DNA of 62,452 nt from Dehalococcoidia bacterium (GCA_014874385.1 JACWAE010000061.1:1-62452); one strand, 5' to 3'. Shown: positions 42,510 through 52,780, counted from the stretch's first letter. Notes: generated by a model from the letters alone, not told the origin. Program-made: numbers and translations.

Positions 42510-44225
42510 CTACCCTGGTTCCTGTTGTTTGCCCGCTTGTTTGGCTTTTTCCTCTTCCACCAGTACACGGCGCAGCACTTTGCCGATGATGGATTTGGGC
42601 AGGCTGTCCCGGAACTCCACTATCTTGGGCAGTTTGAAGCGAGCCAGGCGCTCGCGGCAGAACTCGATGATTTCCTCAGCAGTGGCGGTCTCGCCTTCCT
42701 TGAGCACGATGGCTACTTTCACTGTCTCGCCGCGGTAGGCATCGGGAACGCCGTAGGCAACTGCTTCTTTGACCTTGGGGTGTTCGTAGAGAACCTCCTC
42801 GATTTCACGAGGATAGATGTTATAGCCGCCGGCGATAATCATCTCTTTCTTGCGGTCCACGATAAAGAAGAAGCCGTCCTCGTCCATCTTGGCCAGGTCT
42901 CCGGTGTAGAGCCAGCCATTGCGTAACACCTGTTTGGTCTCCTCCTGCCGGTTCCAATAGCCTTGCATCACCTGGGGACCTCTGATAACCAGCTCCCCGA
43001 CCTCTCCTACTGGCATCTCCTTCTCGCCGGTCTCCGCGTCCACTATTCTGACCTCTACATCTGGGAAAGGCACCCCGATACTTCCAGCCTTGCGTTTTCC
43101 AACTTGCGGGTTCGCGGTGACCACAACCGGGGCTTCACTGAGTCCGTAGCCCTCTGCAAGCTTGCCGCCGGTGATTTTCTCGAACTGCTGCTGCACCTCC
43201 AATGGCAGCGGCGCCGCGCCGCTGGTACAGCTCTTGATCGAACGCAGATTATATTTCTTCGCATCCGGATGGTTATTAATCGCTACATACATGGTAGGCA
43301 CACCGGGAAAGAAAGCCGGCTTATATCGGTTGATGGCTTTAAGCACTTGCAGGGTGTCCCAGCGTGGCAGCAGCACCATCGCCGCTCCGCCCAGCACAGA
43401 GAAGTGCATTACCGCCACCATGCCATAAACATGAAACAGCGGCATTACACCCATCACCACCTCCACGCCCTCCTTAAAGTCCACGGGGTTCGCCCAGGCT
43501 TTCATCTGGTAGATGTTGGCAACCACGTTACGGTGCAGGGCCACCGCACCCTTGCTGATGCCGGTAGTCCCACCTGTGTACTGAAACATGGCGAGATCAT
43601 CGGGGGTTACGGTTACTGAGGGCGGTTCAGGGCTGAAGTGGTGCAGTAAGTCTTGAAAAGAATGAGTACCCTTAGCTCCGGCGATGTTAACTCGGTGTCC
43701 CTCTTTCTTCTCACGGAGAAGGGTGAATAGAAATCGGCTTACAGGAGGCAGGTACTCCTTGATATTTGCTACTACAACATTTTTTAGCTTTGTTCGCTCT
43801 TTCAGTTCGGTAACAGTGCGATAAAAGAGGCTGAGGACAATAATAGTCTCAGCGCCGCAATCGTTGAACTGGATCTCCATCTCACGCGCCGAGTATAATG
43901 GATTGGTTCCTACTACTACGCCTCCCACCTTGAGCACAGCATAGTAGCTAATCACGAACTGAGGACAATTGGGAAGGAGCAGAACAACCCTATCGCCCTT
44001 CTTGACCCCAAGATTTATCAGGGCATTAGCCAGCCTGTTTACCTGCTGTTCCAGTTGTTTGTAGCTCAGCCGGTAAGTGTCCCCCAAAGCACCGGGGAAG
44101 ATAATGGCGGTGTGGTTGGGGAAACGGTCTGCCGTTTGCTCAAGCAACTGGTGCAGGGTAACTTTGGGGTAATCAATTGTTGCGGGGACGCCCGGGTCAT
44201 AACTCTTCACCCATACTTTCTCCAT
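42510..44225 (-). CDS. long-chain-type fatty-acid-CoA ligase
   Basis: The enzyme activates a fatty acid to acyl-CoA through an acyl-AMP. In 571 residues it has the P-loop FQYTGGTTGISKGAV (about 214-228), GYGLSEAPVV (about 357-366), the YTGDLAKMDEDGFFFIVDR hinge (about 440-458) and the C-terminal catalytic Lys in LPKSIIGKVLRR. It is a FadD-type ligase. ATG 44225 follows AAGGAGG. It ends the fatty-acid block on the minus strand, about 100 bases after the CoA-transferase gene. The chain length is not known. Confidence 0.92.
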   Translation of the reverse strand: MEKVWVKSYDPGVPATIDYPKVTLHQLLEQTADRFPNHTAIIFPGALGDTYRLSYKQLEQQVNRLANALINLGVKKGDRVVLLLPNCPQFVISYYAVLKVGGVVVGTNPLYSAREMEIQFNDCGAETIIVLSLFYRTVTELKERTKLKNVVVANIKEYLPPVSRFLFTLLREKKEGHRVNIAGAKGTHSFQDLLHHFSPEPPSVTVTPDDLAMFQYTGGTTGISKGAVALHRNVVANIYQMKAWANPVDFKEGVEVVMGVMPLFHVYGMVAVMHFSVLGGAAMVLLPRWDTLQVLKAINRYKPAFFPGVPTMYVAINNHPDAKKYNLRSIKSCTSGAAPLPLEVQQQFEKITGGKLAEGYGLSEAPVVVTANPQVGKRKAGSIGVPFPDVEVRIVDAETGEKEMPVGEVGELVIRGPQVMQGYWNRQEETKQVLRNGWLYTGDLAKMDEDGFFFIVDRKKEMIIAGGYNIYPREIEEVLYEHPKVKEAVAYGVPDAYRGETVKVAIVLKEGETATAEEIIEFCRERLARFKLPKIVEFRDSLPKSIIGKVLRRVLVEEEKAKQAGKQQEPG

Positions 44226-44324
44226 CTCGGCCTCCTTACCAACAGGTTTATTCTCTGCCTCTATGAAGCCGCTCTGCGTTGCCTCTTGTTAACCATGCAG
44301 CTTCCAGACAAAATGGTAATCCTG

Positions 44325-45638
44325 TTAAAACCTGAGTCTCTTTTTGGCTGCCTTTAGCAGGTCATCTCTGAACTTGGGATGCGCAATCTTGATGAGAGCC
44401 AAAGCGCGCTCCTTTTCATTGAGTGGTGCAAGGTTGGCAATTCCCCACTCAGTGACTACATACTGCGTGTAATGCCTGGGCACCGTCACCCTAGCTCCCT
44501 GCGTCAGGTAAGGCACGATGCGTGATATCGTATCGCCATGGGCGGTGCTGGGCAGGATGTTTATGGCTCTTCCTCCTTCGGACCAGTAAGAGCCAATCAC
44601 GAAGTCAAGCTGCCCGCCTGGGCCAGAGCGCATCGAATCTCCGAAAGACTCCGAGGCGATGGTTCCCACAAGGTCGACCTCGACAGAGCCGTTTATGGCC
44701 ACCAGGTTTTTCTCCCTGACCAGTAGAGGAATTGAGTTAGAGTATGAAGCAGAATAGAACTCGACCATGGGATTATTGCCCAGGAAGTCGTAAAGCTCCT
44801 GGTCGCCAATAGTAAAAGCCATGATCATCTTGTTGGTATGGGTCTGCTTATACTTGCAGGTGACGACACCCTTCTCCACAAGCAGGTGGGTGCCCTGGGG
44901 AGCCATCTCGGTGTGAATCCCCAGGTCTTTCAGCCCGCAGTCGGCAAGAAGCTTGGATATCTGGCCTGGAACTGCGCCTATTCCTACCTGAAGGCAATCC
45001 CTGTCTTTGAGCAGGCTCACCACGTTCTCTGCAATCTTTTTGTGCACCTCGGATGGCTCAGGCATAGGCGGCGAAAACAGGGGTTCGTCTATCTCGACGA
45101 ACTTGGAAAACTGGCTGACATGGTAGTGCGAATTGCCGTAAGTATGCGGCATCTTCGGATTTACCTCGCCGATAACCACTGCACCCTGGTCAATGATGTC
45201 CGAAGTGAAGAACATATCAAGTCCCAGGGATACGTAGCCGTGGTTGTCCGGGGGACTGACCTGGGTGAGCATGACATGCCTGCGTGGATTGACTTCTTGC
45301 CGCTTTCGCGCCACGTTGCCTACACTGGAGCTTTGTACCGGGATGAATGTAGTAACGCCTGCATCATGCTGCCACATAGTGAGCTGGTTATAGAAGCCGC
45401 ACATCATATCGAAGGTTTTCTTGTACTCAGGCGCAAAAATCTTGTACGGATGAAATACAAGCGCCGATATATACTCGACATTCTCGAGTTCTTCTTTCCG
45501 GTCCGCGATTGCGTCCATCGTAGCCGTGGAAGGCTCACCGAGGCCCAGGGGAGTTAACAATCGGTCGCCCGATTTAATAATCTTAGCAGCCTCCTGGGAG
45601 CTGCACAGCTTAGACCTGTATTCATCTCTCCAGGTCAT
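44325..45638 (-). CDS. acetyl-CoA hydrolase/transferase family CoA-transferase
   Basis: The 437-residue protein belongs to the 4-hydroxybutyrate/butyryl-CoA:acetate CoA-transferase group. The catalytic Glu should be E244 in LGIHTEMAPQG, and the CoA-binding GIGAVPGQ (about 219-226) precedes it. The end has VVTEWGIANL. It transfers CoA from an acyl donor to an acid, for example producing acetate or loading a fatty acid. The ATG follows AAGGAGGAAG. It lies between two other CoA-activating genes of the block. Confidence 0.9.
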   Translation of the reverse strand: MTWRDEYRSKLCSSQEAAKIIKSGDRLLTPLGLGEPSTATMDAIADRKEELENVEYISALVFHPYKIFAPEYKKTFDMMCGFYNQLTMWQHDAGVTTFIPVQSSSVGNVARKRQEVNPRRHVMLTQVSPPDNHGYVSLGLDMFFTSDIIDQGAVVIGEVNPKMPHTYGNSHYHVSQFSKFVEIDEPLFSPPMPEPSEVHKKIAENVVSLLKDRDCLQVGIGAVPGQISKLLADCGLKDLGIHTEMAPQGTHLLVEKGVVTCKYKQTHTNKMIMAFTIGDQELYDFLGNNPMVEFYSASYSNSIPLLVREKNLVAINGSVEVDLVGTIASESFGDSMRSGPGGQLDFVIGSYWSEGGRAINILPSTAHGDTISRIVPYLTQGARVTVPRHYTQYVVTEWGIANLAPLNEKERALALIKIAHPKFRDDLLKAAKKRLRF

Positions 45639-45840
45639 TTACTTCCTCCTTATAGTAAAAAAGTTTCTCTTAAATAACGGGCATTTATGGGAATAAAAAA
45701 GAGCACCATAAAACAGGAAACCCTGCCTGAGTAAAGACATGTTTCCTGCGGACTCGTATTGCGAAATTATACGTGGGTCTCACCTCAGTTGTCAATGGGG
45801 AGATAATGACAGTCTGCTCAAATGGTGCAGAATCGAGCTG

Positions 45841-47040
45841 TCAGCCTATCACCCCAGCCTTGCGCAGTAAATTAATGCGCTTGGCATCATAGCCTATTTC
45901 ATGCAATATCTCGTCAGTGTGCTGCCCAAATCTGAGACACCAATTTCTTACCTGGAACGGTGACCCGGATAGCTTTATCATGGAGCCCACCTGTCTGACG
46001 CTGCCCAGAACAGGATGCGGTATTTGTTTAATCATACCACGAGCAGTCAATTGGGGATCTGAGACTAATTCATCTATGGAGTAAACAGGGGCAACGCAGG
46101 TGTCCTTCTGTCTCAGGATTTCCACCCACTCGTCGCGTGATTTAGCCAAAAAGGTCTTTTTAAAATACTGGAAGATTTCCGCTCGCTTCTCACCTTCGGT
46201 AAATTGATGCTCGATGAAATCGTTGCGGCCCAGAAGTTGACATAGATTGGTATAAAACCACGGCTCAAAAGCCGCGATGCTGATGTACTTCCCGTCTTTT
46301 GTCTCGTATACGTTGTACCAGGGCCAATGCCCGGTGAATATCGTCTCGCCTCTTTTGTGCTCTGCTCCGTAGGCAAGATAAGAATTAATCCACAAGGACA
46401 TCAGTTCCACAATTCCATCTGTCATGGAGACATCAACGAATTGCCCCTTGCCGGTCTCCACTCGAGCCATCAGTGCTGATAGAATACCGATGGCAGCGGC
46501 CATGCCGCCGGCGGCGAAGTCTGCTACCAGCGTGCCTGGTATAACGGGTGCACCGCCGGATTCACCTGTCAGGCCTAACAGCCCGCCTATGGATGTGTAG
46601 TTTATATCGTGTCCGGGCAAGTCGCGATAAGGGCCCTCTTGCCCATACCCTGTTATCGAAGCGTAGACAATTCCGGGATTTATCTTCCTGATGGTTTTGT
46701 AATCAATCTCCAGACGCTTTGTAACTCCGGGCCTGTAGCTCTCCATAACGACGTCGGCAGCCTTAGCCAGCTCATAAAAAATAGCACGACCATCCTTAGC
46801 TTTCAGGTCAAGTCCTATGACCCTGCAATTCCTTATTCCAGGAAAAGCTGGGTCATTAGACAGGGCGTATTTGATCAGTCCGCCGCGGCGTTCGGGGTCG
46901 GGCTCGTGGATCTTAATAATATCAGCGCCAAGGTCTCCGAGTAGGGTAGCGCAAAATGGGCCGGGGCCTATCCATGTCATATCCAGCACTTTTATCCCTT
47001 GTAAAGCCTGGCGTTTTGCCCGCGCAGCTCTTATTGGCAT
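45841..47040 (-). CDS. CaiB/BaiF family-III CoA-transferase (second)
   Basis: The 399-residue protein has IKVLDMTWIGPGPFCATLLG (15-34), IKIHEPD, PGHDINYTSIGGLLGLTGES (about 144-163) and a probable catalytic Asp near residue 176 in LVADFAAGG. It is a paralogue of the gene at 38522-39673. It lies 132 bases beyond fadE, probably in the same transcript. Alpha-methylacyl-CoA racemase is a related possibility; the substrate is unknown. Confidence 0.9.
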   Translation of the reverse strand: MPIRAARAKRQALQGIKVLDMTWIGPGPFCATLLGDLGADIIKIHEPDPERRGGLIKYALSNDPAFPGIRNCRVIGLDLKAKDGRAIFYELAKAADVVMESYRPGVTKRLEIDYKTIRKINPGIVYASITGYGQEGPYRDLPGHDINYTSIGGLLGLTGESGGAPVIPGTLVADFAAGGMAAAIGILSALMARVETGKGQFVDVSMTDGIVELMSLWINSYLAYGAEHKRGETIFTGHWPWYNVYETKDGKYISIAAFEPWFYTNLCQLLGRNDFIEHQFTEGEKRAEIFQYFKKTFLAKSRDEWVEILRQKDTCVAPVYSIDELVSDPQLTARGMIKQIPHPVLGSVRQVGSMIKLSGSPFQVRNWCLRFGQHTDEILHEIGYDAKRINLLRKAGVIG

Positions 47041-47172
47041 ATTATCTCTTGGTCATCTCGCAAGCTAGACAGGAAAGCCCTTGTACTCAGGATATTTCTC
47101 TCCCCGATCAATTTCTGCATCTGCTGCCAGTATCCAGACGACTATCCCGTTCCCTCAACATCTTCTTCCCAC

Positions 47173-48957
47173 CTAAGAGGTGTACTTCTCTGCCTCTATG
47201 ATCCGGTCTGCGATATCTCTTCTTATCTGTACGGCGTTTACAGGAACGATCTGCGAGATCTTCCTCAATGTCGCGAGTTGACTATCGAGCGCCTCGCCGC
47301 TTTCCATTGCCGCCAGCGTCTGCTGGGCATAACTGCCCACTCTGCCCATGGCATCATTGACATAGAGTTGCACCATGGCTATCTTCGTCTTGGATTGCTC
47401 GGCGCCGGCAGAATCGATGGACTTGAGAGCTCTGAGAAGGCCACTTTCCATGGCATAGATTTCCTGTGCAGTATCGGCAAGCAGCCCCAGAACCTCCTGT
47501 TGCTCCTCTATGGCCATTCCATATTTCTGCGCCGCAGTCCCAGCGAGAAACACGAATATCTTCTTCGCTCTATCTACAAGCTTGCGTTGGTATCCCAGAG
47601 GGCTATCCTTTGCATCAGGACGGAGGGACTTCATCGACGGCAACTTGTTTTTAATATTCTCCGCCTCGGTGAAAAGCGGCAACTCGTTCTTCAATGCCTT
47701 CCTCATCAGCCACCCGGTTATAATGACCCTGTTTATCTCGTTAGTCCCCTCAAATAGTCTGGTTATTCGAGAATCCCGATATATCCTTTCCGCAGGGTAG
47801 TCCTCGATATACCCGTAACCACCATATATCTGAACTGCCTCATCAGCTATATAGCCCTCAACCTCCGAACCGTAGACTTTGTTGATAGAGCACTCCACAG
47901 CGTACTCAGCAATGCTTTTTGCGCTCTGCCTGCCGATATCCTCGGCGGTTCGATCCAGGGTGGCGAGTATACCTTCTATGAGTCCGCCCGTTCGATAGAC
48001 CATGCTCTCCAGCATATACGTCTTTGTAGCCATCTCAGCAATCTTGTGTTTTATCAGTCCAAACTGGCATATCGGCTTGCCAAACTGTATCCTCTGCTTG
48101 GCATATTGCACTGAGTTCTCTATAGCCAGCTTGGCTGCTCCCAAACACACGGCAGCCAATTTGAATCTGCCTATGTCGAGGATGTTGAACGCCACCACAT
48201 GCCCCCTGCCGATCTCAAAGAGTACATTTTCTACCGGCACCTTGGCTCCATCGAGGAATATAGAGCATGTTGAGGAGCCGCGAATGCCCATTTTCTTCTC
48301 CTCGACGCCTGCAGATACACCCTCAAACCCTTTCTCCAGGATAAAAGCAGTCATCTTGTCACCGCCAATCTTGGCATAGGTGAAAATAATGTCGGCAAGG
48401 GCGCCATTGGTGATAAACTGCTTAGTGCCATCAAGTTTATAATATTTACCGTCCGGCGATAGAACCGCCGTGGTTTTTATGGAGAGGGCATCGGTGCCAG
48501 CCTCCGGTTCGGTCAGGGCATAAGCCCCTATCTTTTCACCGCGTACCAGGAAGGGAAGATATTTTTCTTTCTGAGACTTACTGCCAAATAACACCAAAGG
48601 CATTGATCCTATCCCTGTATGGCAGTTCAGGGTAACACCAAAGGCCCCTGCAGCCGCTGTGTGTTCACTGATTATCAGTGAGGTTATGCTGCCCATGTGA
48701 GAGCCACCATACTGTTCTTCTATCTCCGTCCCTAAAAGGCCCAGCTCACCCGACTTCAGCAAGAGCTTGCGGCTCAGGTCCCAATCTTTATGCTCCAGCG
48801 TCTCCATATTAGGTGTGACCTCGTTTTTAACGAAGCGCTCCGTGGTATCGATTATCATCTGGTGCTCTTCGCTGAAGTCCTCGGGCGTGAATATATCTCC
48901 AGCAGGCACCTCTTCAACCAGGAATGAGCCTCCCTTTCTGATAGTTTTCTCTGCCAT
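47173..48957 (-). CDS. fadE: acyl-CoA dehydrogenase FadE-type (594 aa)
   Basis: This is a three-domain FAD acyl-CoA dehydrogenase with a ~150-residue extra tail, like Bacillus FadE. YALTEPEAGTDALS (about 147-160), KQFITNG and the catalytic Glu in RLFEGTNEINR (about residue 403) are present. It is a close paralogue of 3750-5537, roughly two-thirds identical by eye. ATG 48957 follows GGAGGAAGG. It sits 18 bases below fadA in the fadN-fadA-fadE operon, so fatty acyl-CoA oxidation is its probable job. Confidence 0.94.
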   Translation of the reverse strand: MAEKTIRKGGSFLVEEVPAGDIFTPEDFSEEHQMIIDTTERFVKNEVTPNMETLEHKDWDLSRKLLLKSGELGLLGTEIEEQYGGSHMGSITSLIISEHTAAAGAFGVTLNCHTGIGSMPLVLFGSKSQKEKYLPFLVRGEKIGAYALTEPEAGTDALSIKTTAVLSPDGKYYKLDGTKQFITNGALADIIFTYAKIGGDKMTAFILEKGFEGVSAGVEEKKMGIRGSSTCSIFLDGAKVPVENVLFEIGRGHVVAFNILDIGRFKLAAVCLGAAKLAIENSVQYAKQRIQFGKPICQFGLIKHKIAEMATKTYMLESMVYRTGGLIEGILATLDRTAEDIGRQSAKSIAEYAVECSINKVYGSEVEGYIADEAVQIYGGYGYIEDYPAERIYRDSRITRLFEGTNEINRVIITGWLMRKALKNELPLFTEAENIKNKLPSMKSLRPDAKDSPLGYQRKLVDRAKKIFVFLAGTAAQKYGMAIEEQQEVLGLLADTAQEIYAMESGLLRALKSIDSAGAEQSKTKIAMVQLYVNDAMGRVGSYAQQTLAAMESGEALDSQLATLRKISQIVPVNAVQIRRDIADRIIEAEKYTS

Positions 48958-48975
48958 AGCCTTCCTCCTTCCTCC

Positions 48976-50154
48976 TTATTCCTCTCTTTCGAATATACCT
49001 GCTGCCCCCATGCCTCCTCCAATACACATGGTCGTCATGCCAAACCTGGCTTTTCGGCGCTCCAACTCATACAGCAGCTTGGTTGTGAGATAAACGCCGG
49101 TACAGCCCAGGGGATGGCCCAGGGCGATAGAGCCACCGTTCACATTGAGCCTGTTCATATCTATACCCAGCTTCCTGACCACATATATCGATTGAGAGGC
49201 AAATGCCTCGTTTAGCTCTATAAGGTCAACCTGGTCGAGCGAGATTCCCGCGGATTTCAGGGCTTTGGGTATAGCAAAAACCGGCCCGATGCCCATAACC
49301 TCCGGGTCAACTCCAGCTACACCGATTGACCTGAACACGCCCATGGGCTTCAGCCCCAGTTGCTTTGCCTTCTCGCGGGACATGGCTACAACTGCTGCTG
49401 CCGCATCGTTCATGGGGCAAGAGTTCCCCGCCGTCACCGTGCCGCCAGCGCGGAAGAGGGGCCTCAGGTTAGCGAGCCTCTCCAGGGAGGTGTCGAACCT
49501 TACGCATTCATCGGTGTCGAAGACCTTCTCTTTACTCACTGCCTTCCCATTCTTAAAGCTCCGCTCTACTATTTTCAAGGGCAGGATTTGCTCCTTAAAC
49601 CTTCCCTCTTTCAGGGCCTTGATTGCCTTTTGATGGCTCTCGAAAGCGAACGCATCCTGGTCCTCTCTACTTATATTGAACCGCTGGGCCACATTCTCCG
49701 CAGTGAGTCCCATGGTTATATACGCCGACGGGTATGACTCCACCAAATCCGGGTCGGGCATCGGTTTGTTCCCCCCCATGGGAACCAGCGTCATGTGTTC
49801 CGTACCGGCCGCCACTATCACGTCAGCGAAACCGCACATAATCCTCTCGCAGGCTACGGCAATGGACTCGAGTCCGGAGGCACAGTACCTGTTTATCGTC
49901 CTGCCCGGTACAGTTTGAGGCAATCCAGCCTTCAGGGCGATGATCCTGCCCAGGTTCATGCCCATTTCCGCCTCAGGGAAGGAGCAACCCATAACCAGAT
50001 CGTCTATATCCTGCGGGTCCAACCCCTTCGCTCTTCTCACAGCTTCCTTGACCACCTCGGTAGCTGTGTACTCAGGCCTTGTATTTCTTAAACTGCCTGA
50101 AGATGCCCTTCCCAGGGCTGTTCTCACCGCTGATACTATAACTGCTTCCCTCAT
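48976..50154 (-). CDS. fadA: acetyl-CoA acyltransferase (thiolase)
   Basis: FadA cleaves 3-ketoacyl-CoA with CoA to shorter acyl-CoA plus acetyl-CoA. The 392 residues contain the nucleophile Cys91 in NRYCASGLESIA, NGGSIALGHPLGCTG with the His (about 338-352) and the second Cys in MCIGGGMGAAG. The length is normal. ATG 50154 follows AAGGAG. It lies between fadN and fadE, the order of the Bacillus fadN-fadA-fadE operon. Confidence 0.95.
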   Translation of the reverse strand: MREAVIVSAVRTALGRASSGSLRNTRPEYTATEVVKEAVRRAKGLDPQDIDDLVMGCSFPEAEMGMNLGRIIALKAGLPQTVPGRTINRYCASGLESIAVACERIMCGFADVIVAAGTEHMTLVPMGGNKPMPDPDLVESYPSAYITMGLTAENVAQRFNISREDQDAFAFESHQKAIKALKEGRFKEQILPLKIVERSFKNGKAVSKEKVFDTDECVRFDTSLERLANLRPLFRAGGTVTAGNSCPMNDAAAAVVAMSREKAKQLGLKPMGVFRSIGVAGVDPEVMGIGPVFAIPKALKSAGISLDQVDLIELNEAFASQSIYVVRKLGIDMNRLNVNGGSIALGHPLGCTGVYLTTKLLYELERRKARFGMTTMCIGGGMGAAGIFEREE

Positions 50155-50178
50155 TCTCTTATCTCCTTACCGCTGTGT

Positions 50179-52614
50179 CTAGTTCCTTAGCGGTCTGTTG
50201 GTCTCAAGCATGTGTTTCATCCTGGCCTGGGATTTCTCCTCCCCGCACAGGGAAAGGAAGGCCTCCCGTTCCAGGTCCAGTAAGTACTGCTCCGTAACCA
50301 GCGTATTCATGTCCACATCGCCGCCGATGAGCACATACGCCAGCTTCTTTGCGATAAGGGCATCGTGATCACTTATAAACAACCCTTCCTTCAACATATA
50401 GATTAAGAGTTCCAGAAGTGCTCTGCCAGACCTACCCCCTACCTTGATACTATCCCTGGGGCGCGGCGGACGATAACCCTCTCTGGCCAGGTCGAGCACT
50501 GTCTGTTTGGCATCGTAAAGCAGGTGGTCCATGTTCATCGTAATTTTGTCATGTGGACCTAAGTAATCTAATCCATGGGCCTCCTGTGCCGAGGTAGATA
50601 CCTTGGCCATGGCTATGGTTTCAAAACACCTGGCAACAAAGGGGAGCAGGTCGGTCTGGCCTCCGCCCGGCACGGCGCTGGGGACATTTGGAGGCATGCG
50701 ATCAATGGTTCTCAGGAGCATCTCCTTGCAACCCCCACCGGCGGGTATCAATCCTACTCCTACCTCCACCAGTCCTATATAGCATTCGGCGTAAGCTCTC
50801 ACTTTGGAGGCAGCCAGGCATACCTCGCATCCACCGCCCAGGGTCATGCGGAAAGGTGCGGCCACAACCGGTCTGTATGAGTATTTGATGCGCATGCAAG
50901 CCTGCTGGAAGCTGCTTACTGCAAGATTCAGAGCATCCCAGTCCTTATTCAGAGCTGCGGGATAAATCTGCCGGAGGTCCGCGCCGACGCAGAAATTGGC
51001 GCCCTGATTGCCGATGACGAGCCCGTCGAAGTTATCCTCCACCTCCGCTACGCTGTCGTTTATCATCTGGATAACGTCTGCATCTATCACGTTGTTCGGA
51101 GAATGGAATTCGAGGCAAGCCACCCCGTCTCCCATGTCCACAAGGCTCGCCCCGGCATTGGACTTGATCAGCCTCTTTCTATCTTTTATCGAAGGGAGAA
51201 GTATAATCTGCGGCTTCTCTTCTATCTTCTCGTAATCCGCTTTCTGGAAGTCGAAATAGTAGCGCTTCCCGCGCCGTTTTTCGTAGAACCGCTCCCTGCC
51301 CGACTTGAGCATGAGTTCGACGTTGTGGGGTATCCTTTCGCCCTCTTTGGCCATTCTCTCCACAGATTTCTTGAGCCCGATAGCATCCCAGGTCTCGAAC
51401 GGCCCGAGCTCCCAGTTGTAGCCCCACCTCATAGCCCGGTCTACGCTCAATATATCATCTGCTATCTCGGGCACTTTGGCAGCGCAATACAGCAGCATCC
51501 TCTTGAGCACCTTCCAGGCAAAACGCCCGGCCCGGTCTTCGGAATAGACTAAAGTCTGCAATCTGGCTGCCGGGTCTGTTACTTTCTTGAGTTCATCCAG
51601 AACAGGGAACCTGGCTTTGCTCTGCGGTACATACTCAACCCTGTTGTAGTCAAGGGTATATATCTGTGTGCCTTGAGCGCCGGCCTCCTTTTTGTAAAAA
51701 CCTTTGCCTGTCTTGTCGCCCAGAAGGCCAGCCTGCACCATTTTCTTTACAAAGTCTGGGATGGCGAAATCTTTCTTCTCTGCAGTATCCGTTATGTTGT
51801 CGGAGACATTCTGTGCTACCTTGAGGAAGGTATCCAGCCCTACCATATCCGATGTCCTGAAGGAGGCGCTCCTGGGCCGGCCCATCGGAGGGCCGGTTAT
51901 GGCATCGACCTCATCGATGGTGTAGCCATCCTCTATCATGGTCTTGATTACGCCCAGCATGCCGTAAACGCCTATCCTGTTAGCGATAAAGTTGGGCGTG
52001 TCCTTGGCGAAGACAATGCTTTTGCCCAGTTGCCTCTCGCAGAAGTCAGCCATGAACGATACTACATCTTTATCTGTGAGCCTCCCGGGGATTATCTCCA
52101 TGAGCTTCATATGCCTTGGTGGATTGAAAAAATGTGTTCCCAGGAAGTTAGTCCTGATTTCTTTGGGCAGCCCTTCCGAAATCCGCTCTATGGACAGCCC
52201 GGAGGTGTTCGTGCTGAAGATAGCGCCTGGCTTGATAAACGGCTCAATTTTCTGCAACAAGGTCTTCTTTATCTTAATGTCCTCCACCACTACCTCGATA
52301 ATCCAATCAACCTCTGTAAGCCGCTGCAGATGGTCCTCGAAGTTGCCCGGGGTGATTAGTTTGGCGTCGGCAGGGACAAACATAGCAGGTGGGCTTGCAC
52401 CTATAGTTCCTTGTATCCCCATTATGGCAAGCTTGTTCCTGAACTCGGGGGATTCCCTGGTCAGCCCCTTTTTAATATCCTGTTTGTCCAGCTCCGGAAG
52501 AACAATATCCAGAAGGAGTGTGGGTATGTCCACACCTGCCAGGAGAGCGGCTATCCTGCTCCCCATCACGCCGGACCCGAGCACCGCTGCCTTTCTAATT
52601 ATTCTTCTTTTCAT
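50179..52614 (-). CDS. fadN: 3-hydroxyacyl-CoA dehydrogenase / enoyl-CoA hydratase (FadN-type)
   Basis: This 811-residue bifunctional enzyme performs hydration and the NAD-linked oxidation of beta-oxidation. The dehydrogenase comes first: VLGSGVMGSRIAALLAG (11-27), GTHFFNPPRHMKLMEIIPG with the catalytic His (about 145) and the GPPMGRP region. The crotonase domain is C-terminal, with GGGCEV and GLVEVGVGLIPAGGG carrying both catalytic glutamates. This domain order is that of Bacillus FadN, opposite to E. coli FadB. The ATG follows AGGGAG, and a consensus promoter lies about 110 bases upstream. Confidence 0.94.
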   Translation of the reverse strand: MKRRIIRKAAVLGSGVMGSRIAALLAGVDIPTLLLDIVLPELDKQDIKKGLTRESPEFRNKLAIMGIQGTIGASPPAMFVPADAKLITPGNFEDHLQRLTEVDWIIEVVVEDIKIKKTLLQKIEPFIKPGAIFSTNTSGLSIERISEGLPKEIRTNFLGTHFFNPPRHMKLMEIIPGRLTDKDVVSFMADFCERQLGKSIVFAKDTPNFIANRIGVYGMLGVIKTMIEDGYTIDEVDAITGPPMGRPRSASFRTSDMVGLDTFLKVAQNVSDNITDTAEKKDFAIPDFVKKMVQAGLLGDKTGKGFYKKEAGAQGTQIYTLDYNRVEYVPQSKARFPVLDELKKVTDPAARLQTLVYSEDRAGRFAWKVLKRMLLYCAAKVPEIADDILSVDRAMRWGYNWELGPFETWDAIGLKKSVERMAKEGERIPHNVELMLKSGRERFYEKRRGKRYYFDFQKADYEKIEEKPQIILLPSIKDRKRLIKSNAGASLVDMGDGVACLEFHSPNNVIDADVIQMINDSVAEVEDNFDGLVIGNQGANFCVGADLRQIYPAALNKDWDALNLAVSSFQQACMRIKYSYRPVVAAPFRMTLGGGCEVCLAASKVRAYAECYIGLVEVGVGLIPAGGGCKEMLLRTIDRMPPNVPSAVPGGGQTDLLPFVARCFETIAMAKVSTSAQEAHGLDYLGPHDKITMNMDHLLYDAKQTVLDLAREGYRPPRPRDSIKVGGRSGRALLELLIYMLKEGLFISDHDALIAKKLAYVLIGGDVDMNTLVTEQYLLDLEREAFLSLCGEEKSQARMKHMLETNRPLRN

Positions 52615-52722
52615 GGTTTTCTCCCTATATATATTATCTCACATAATCTCTGAGACGCACACTGTTATTTCTCAGGGGAACTCAAAAAAATAGCCCCTGT
52701 TTTAAAGATGTTCGGGGATTTG

Positions 52723-52751
52723 ATAATAGACGCATGCCTATAGTTTGTCAA
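52723..52751 (-). promoter_or_regulatory. promoter of the fadN operon
   Basis: On the minus strand TTGACA (52751-52746) and TATTAT (52728-52723) are 17 bases apart. The leader to the fadN ATG is about 100 bases and contains a hairpin with AGGGGC and CCCCT arms around a T-rich loop. It lies 29 bases from the divergent promoter at 52781. Confidence 0.75.
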
Positions 52752-52780
52752 CATGCAGAATTTGCCTCCCCACATCCCTC

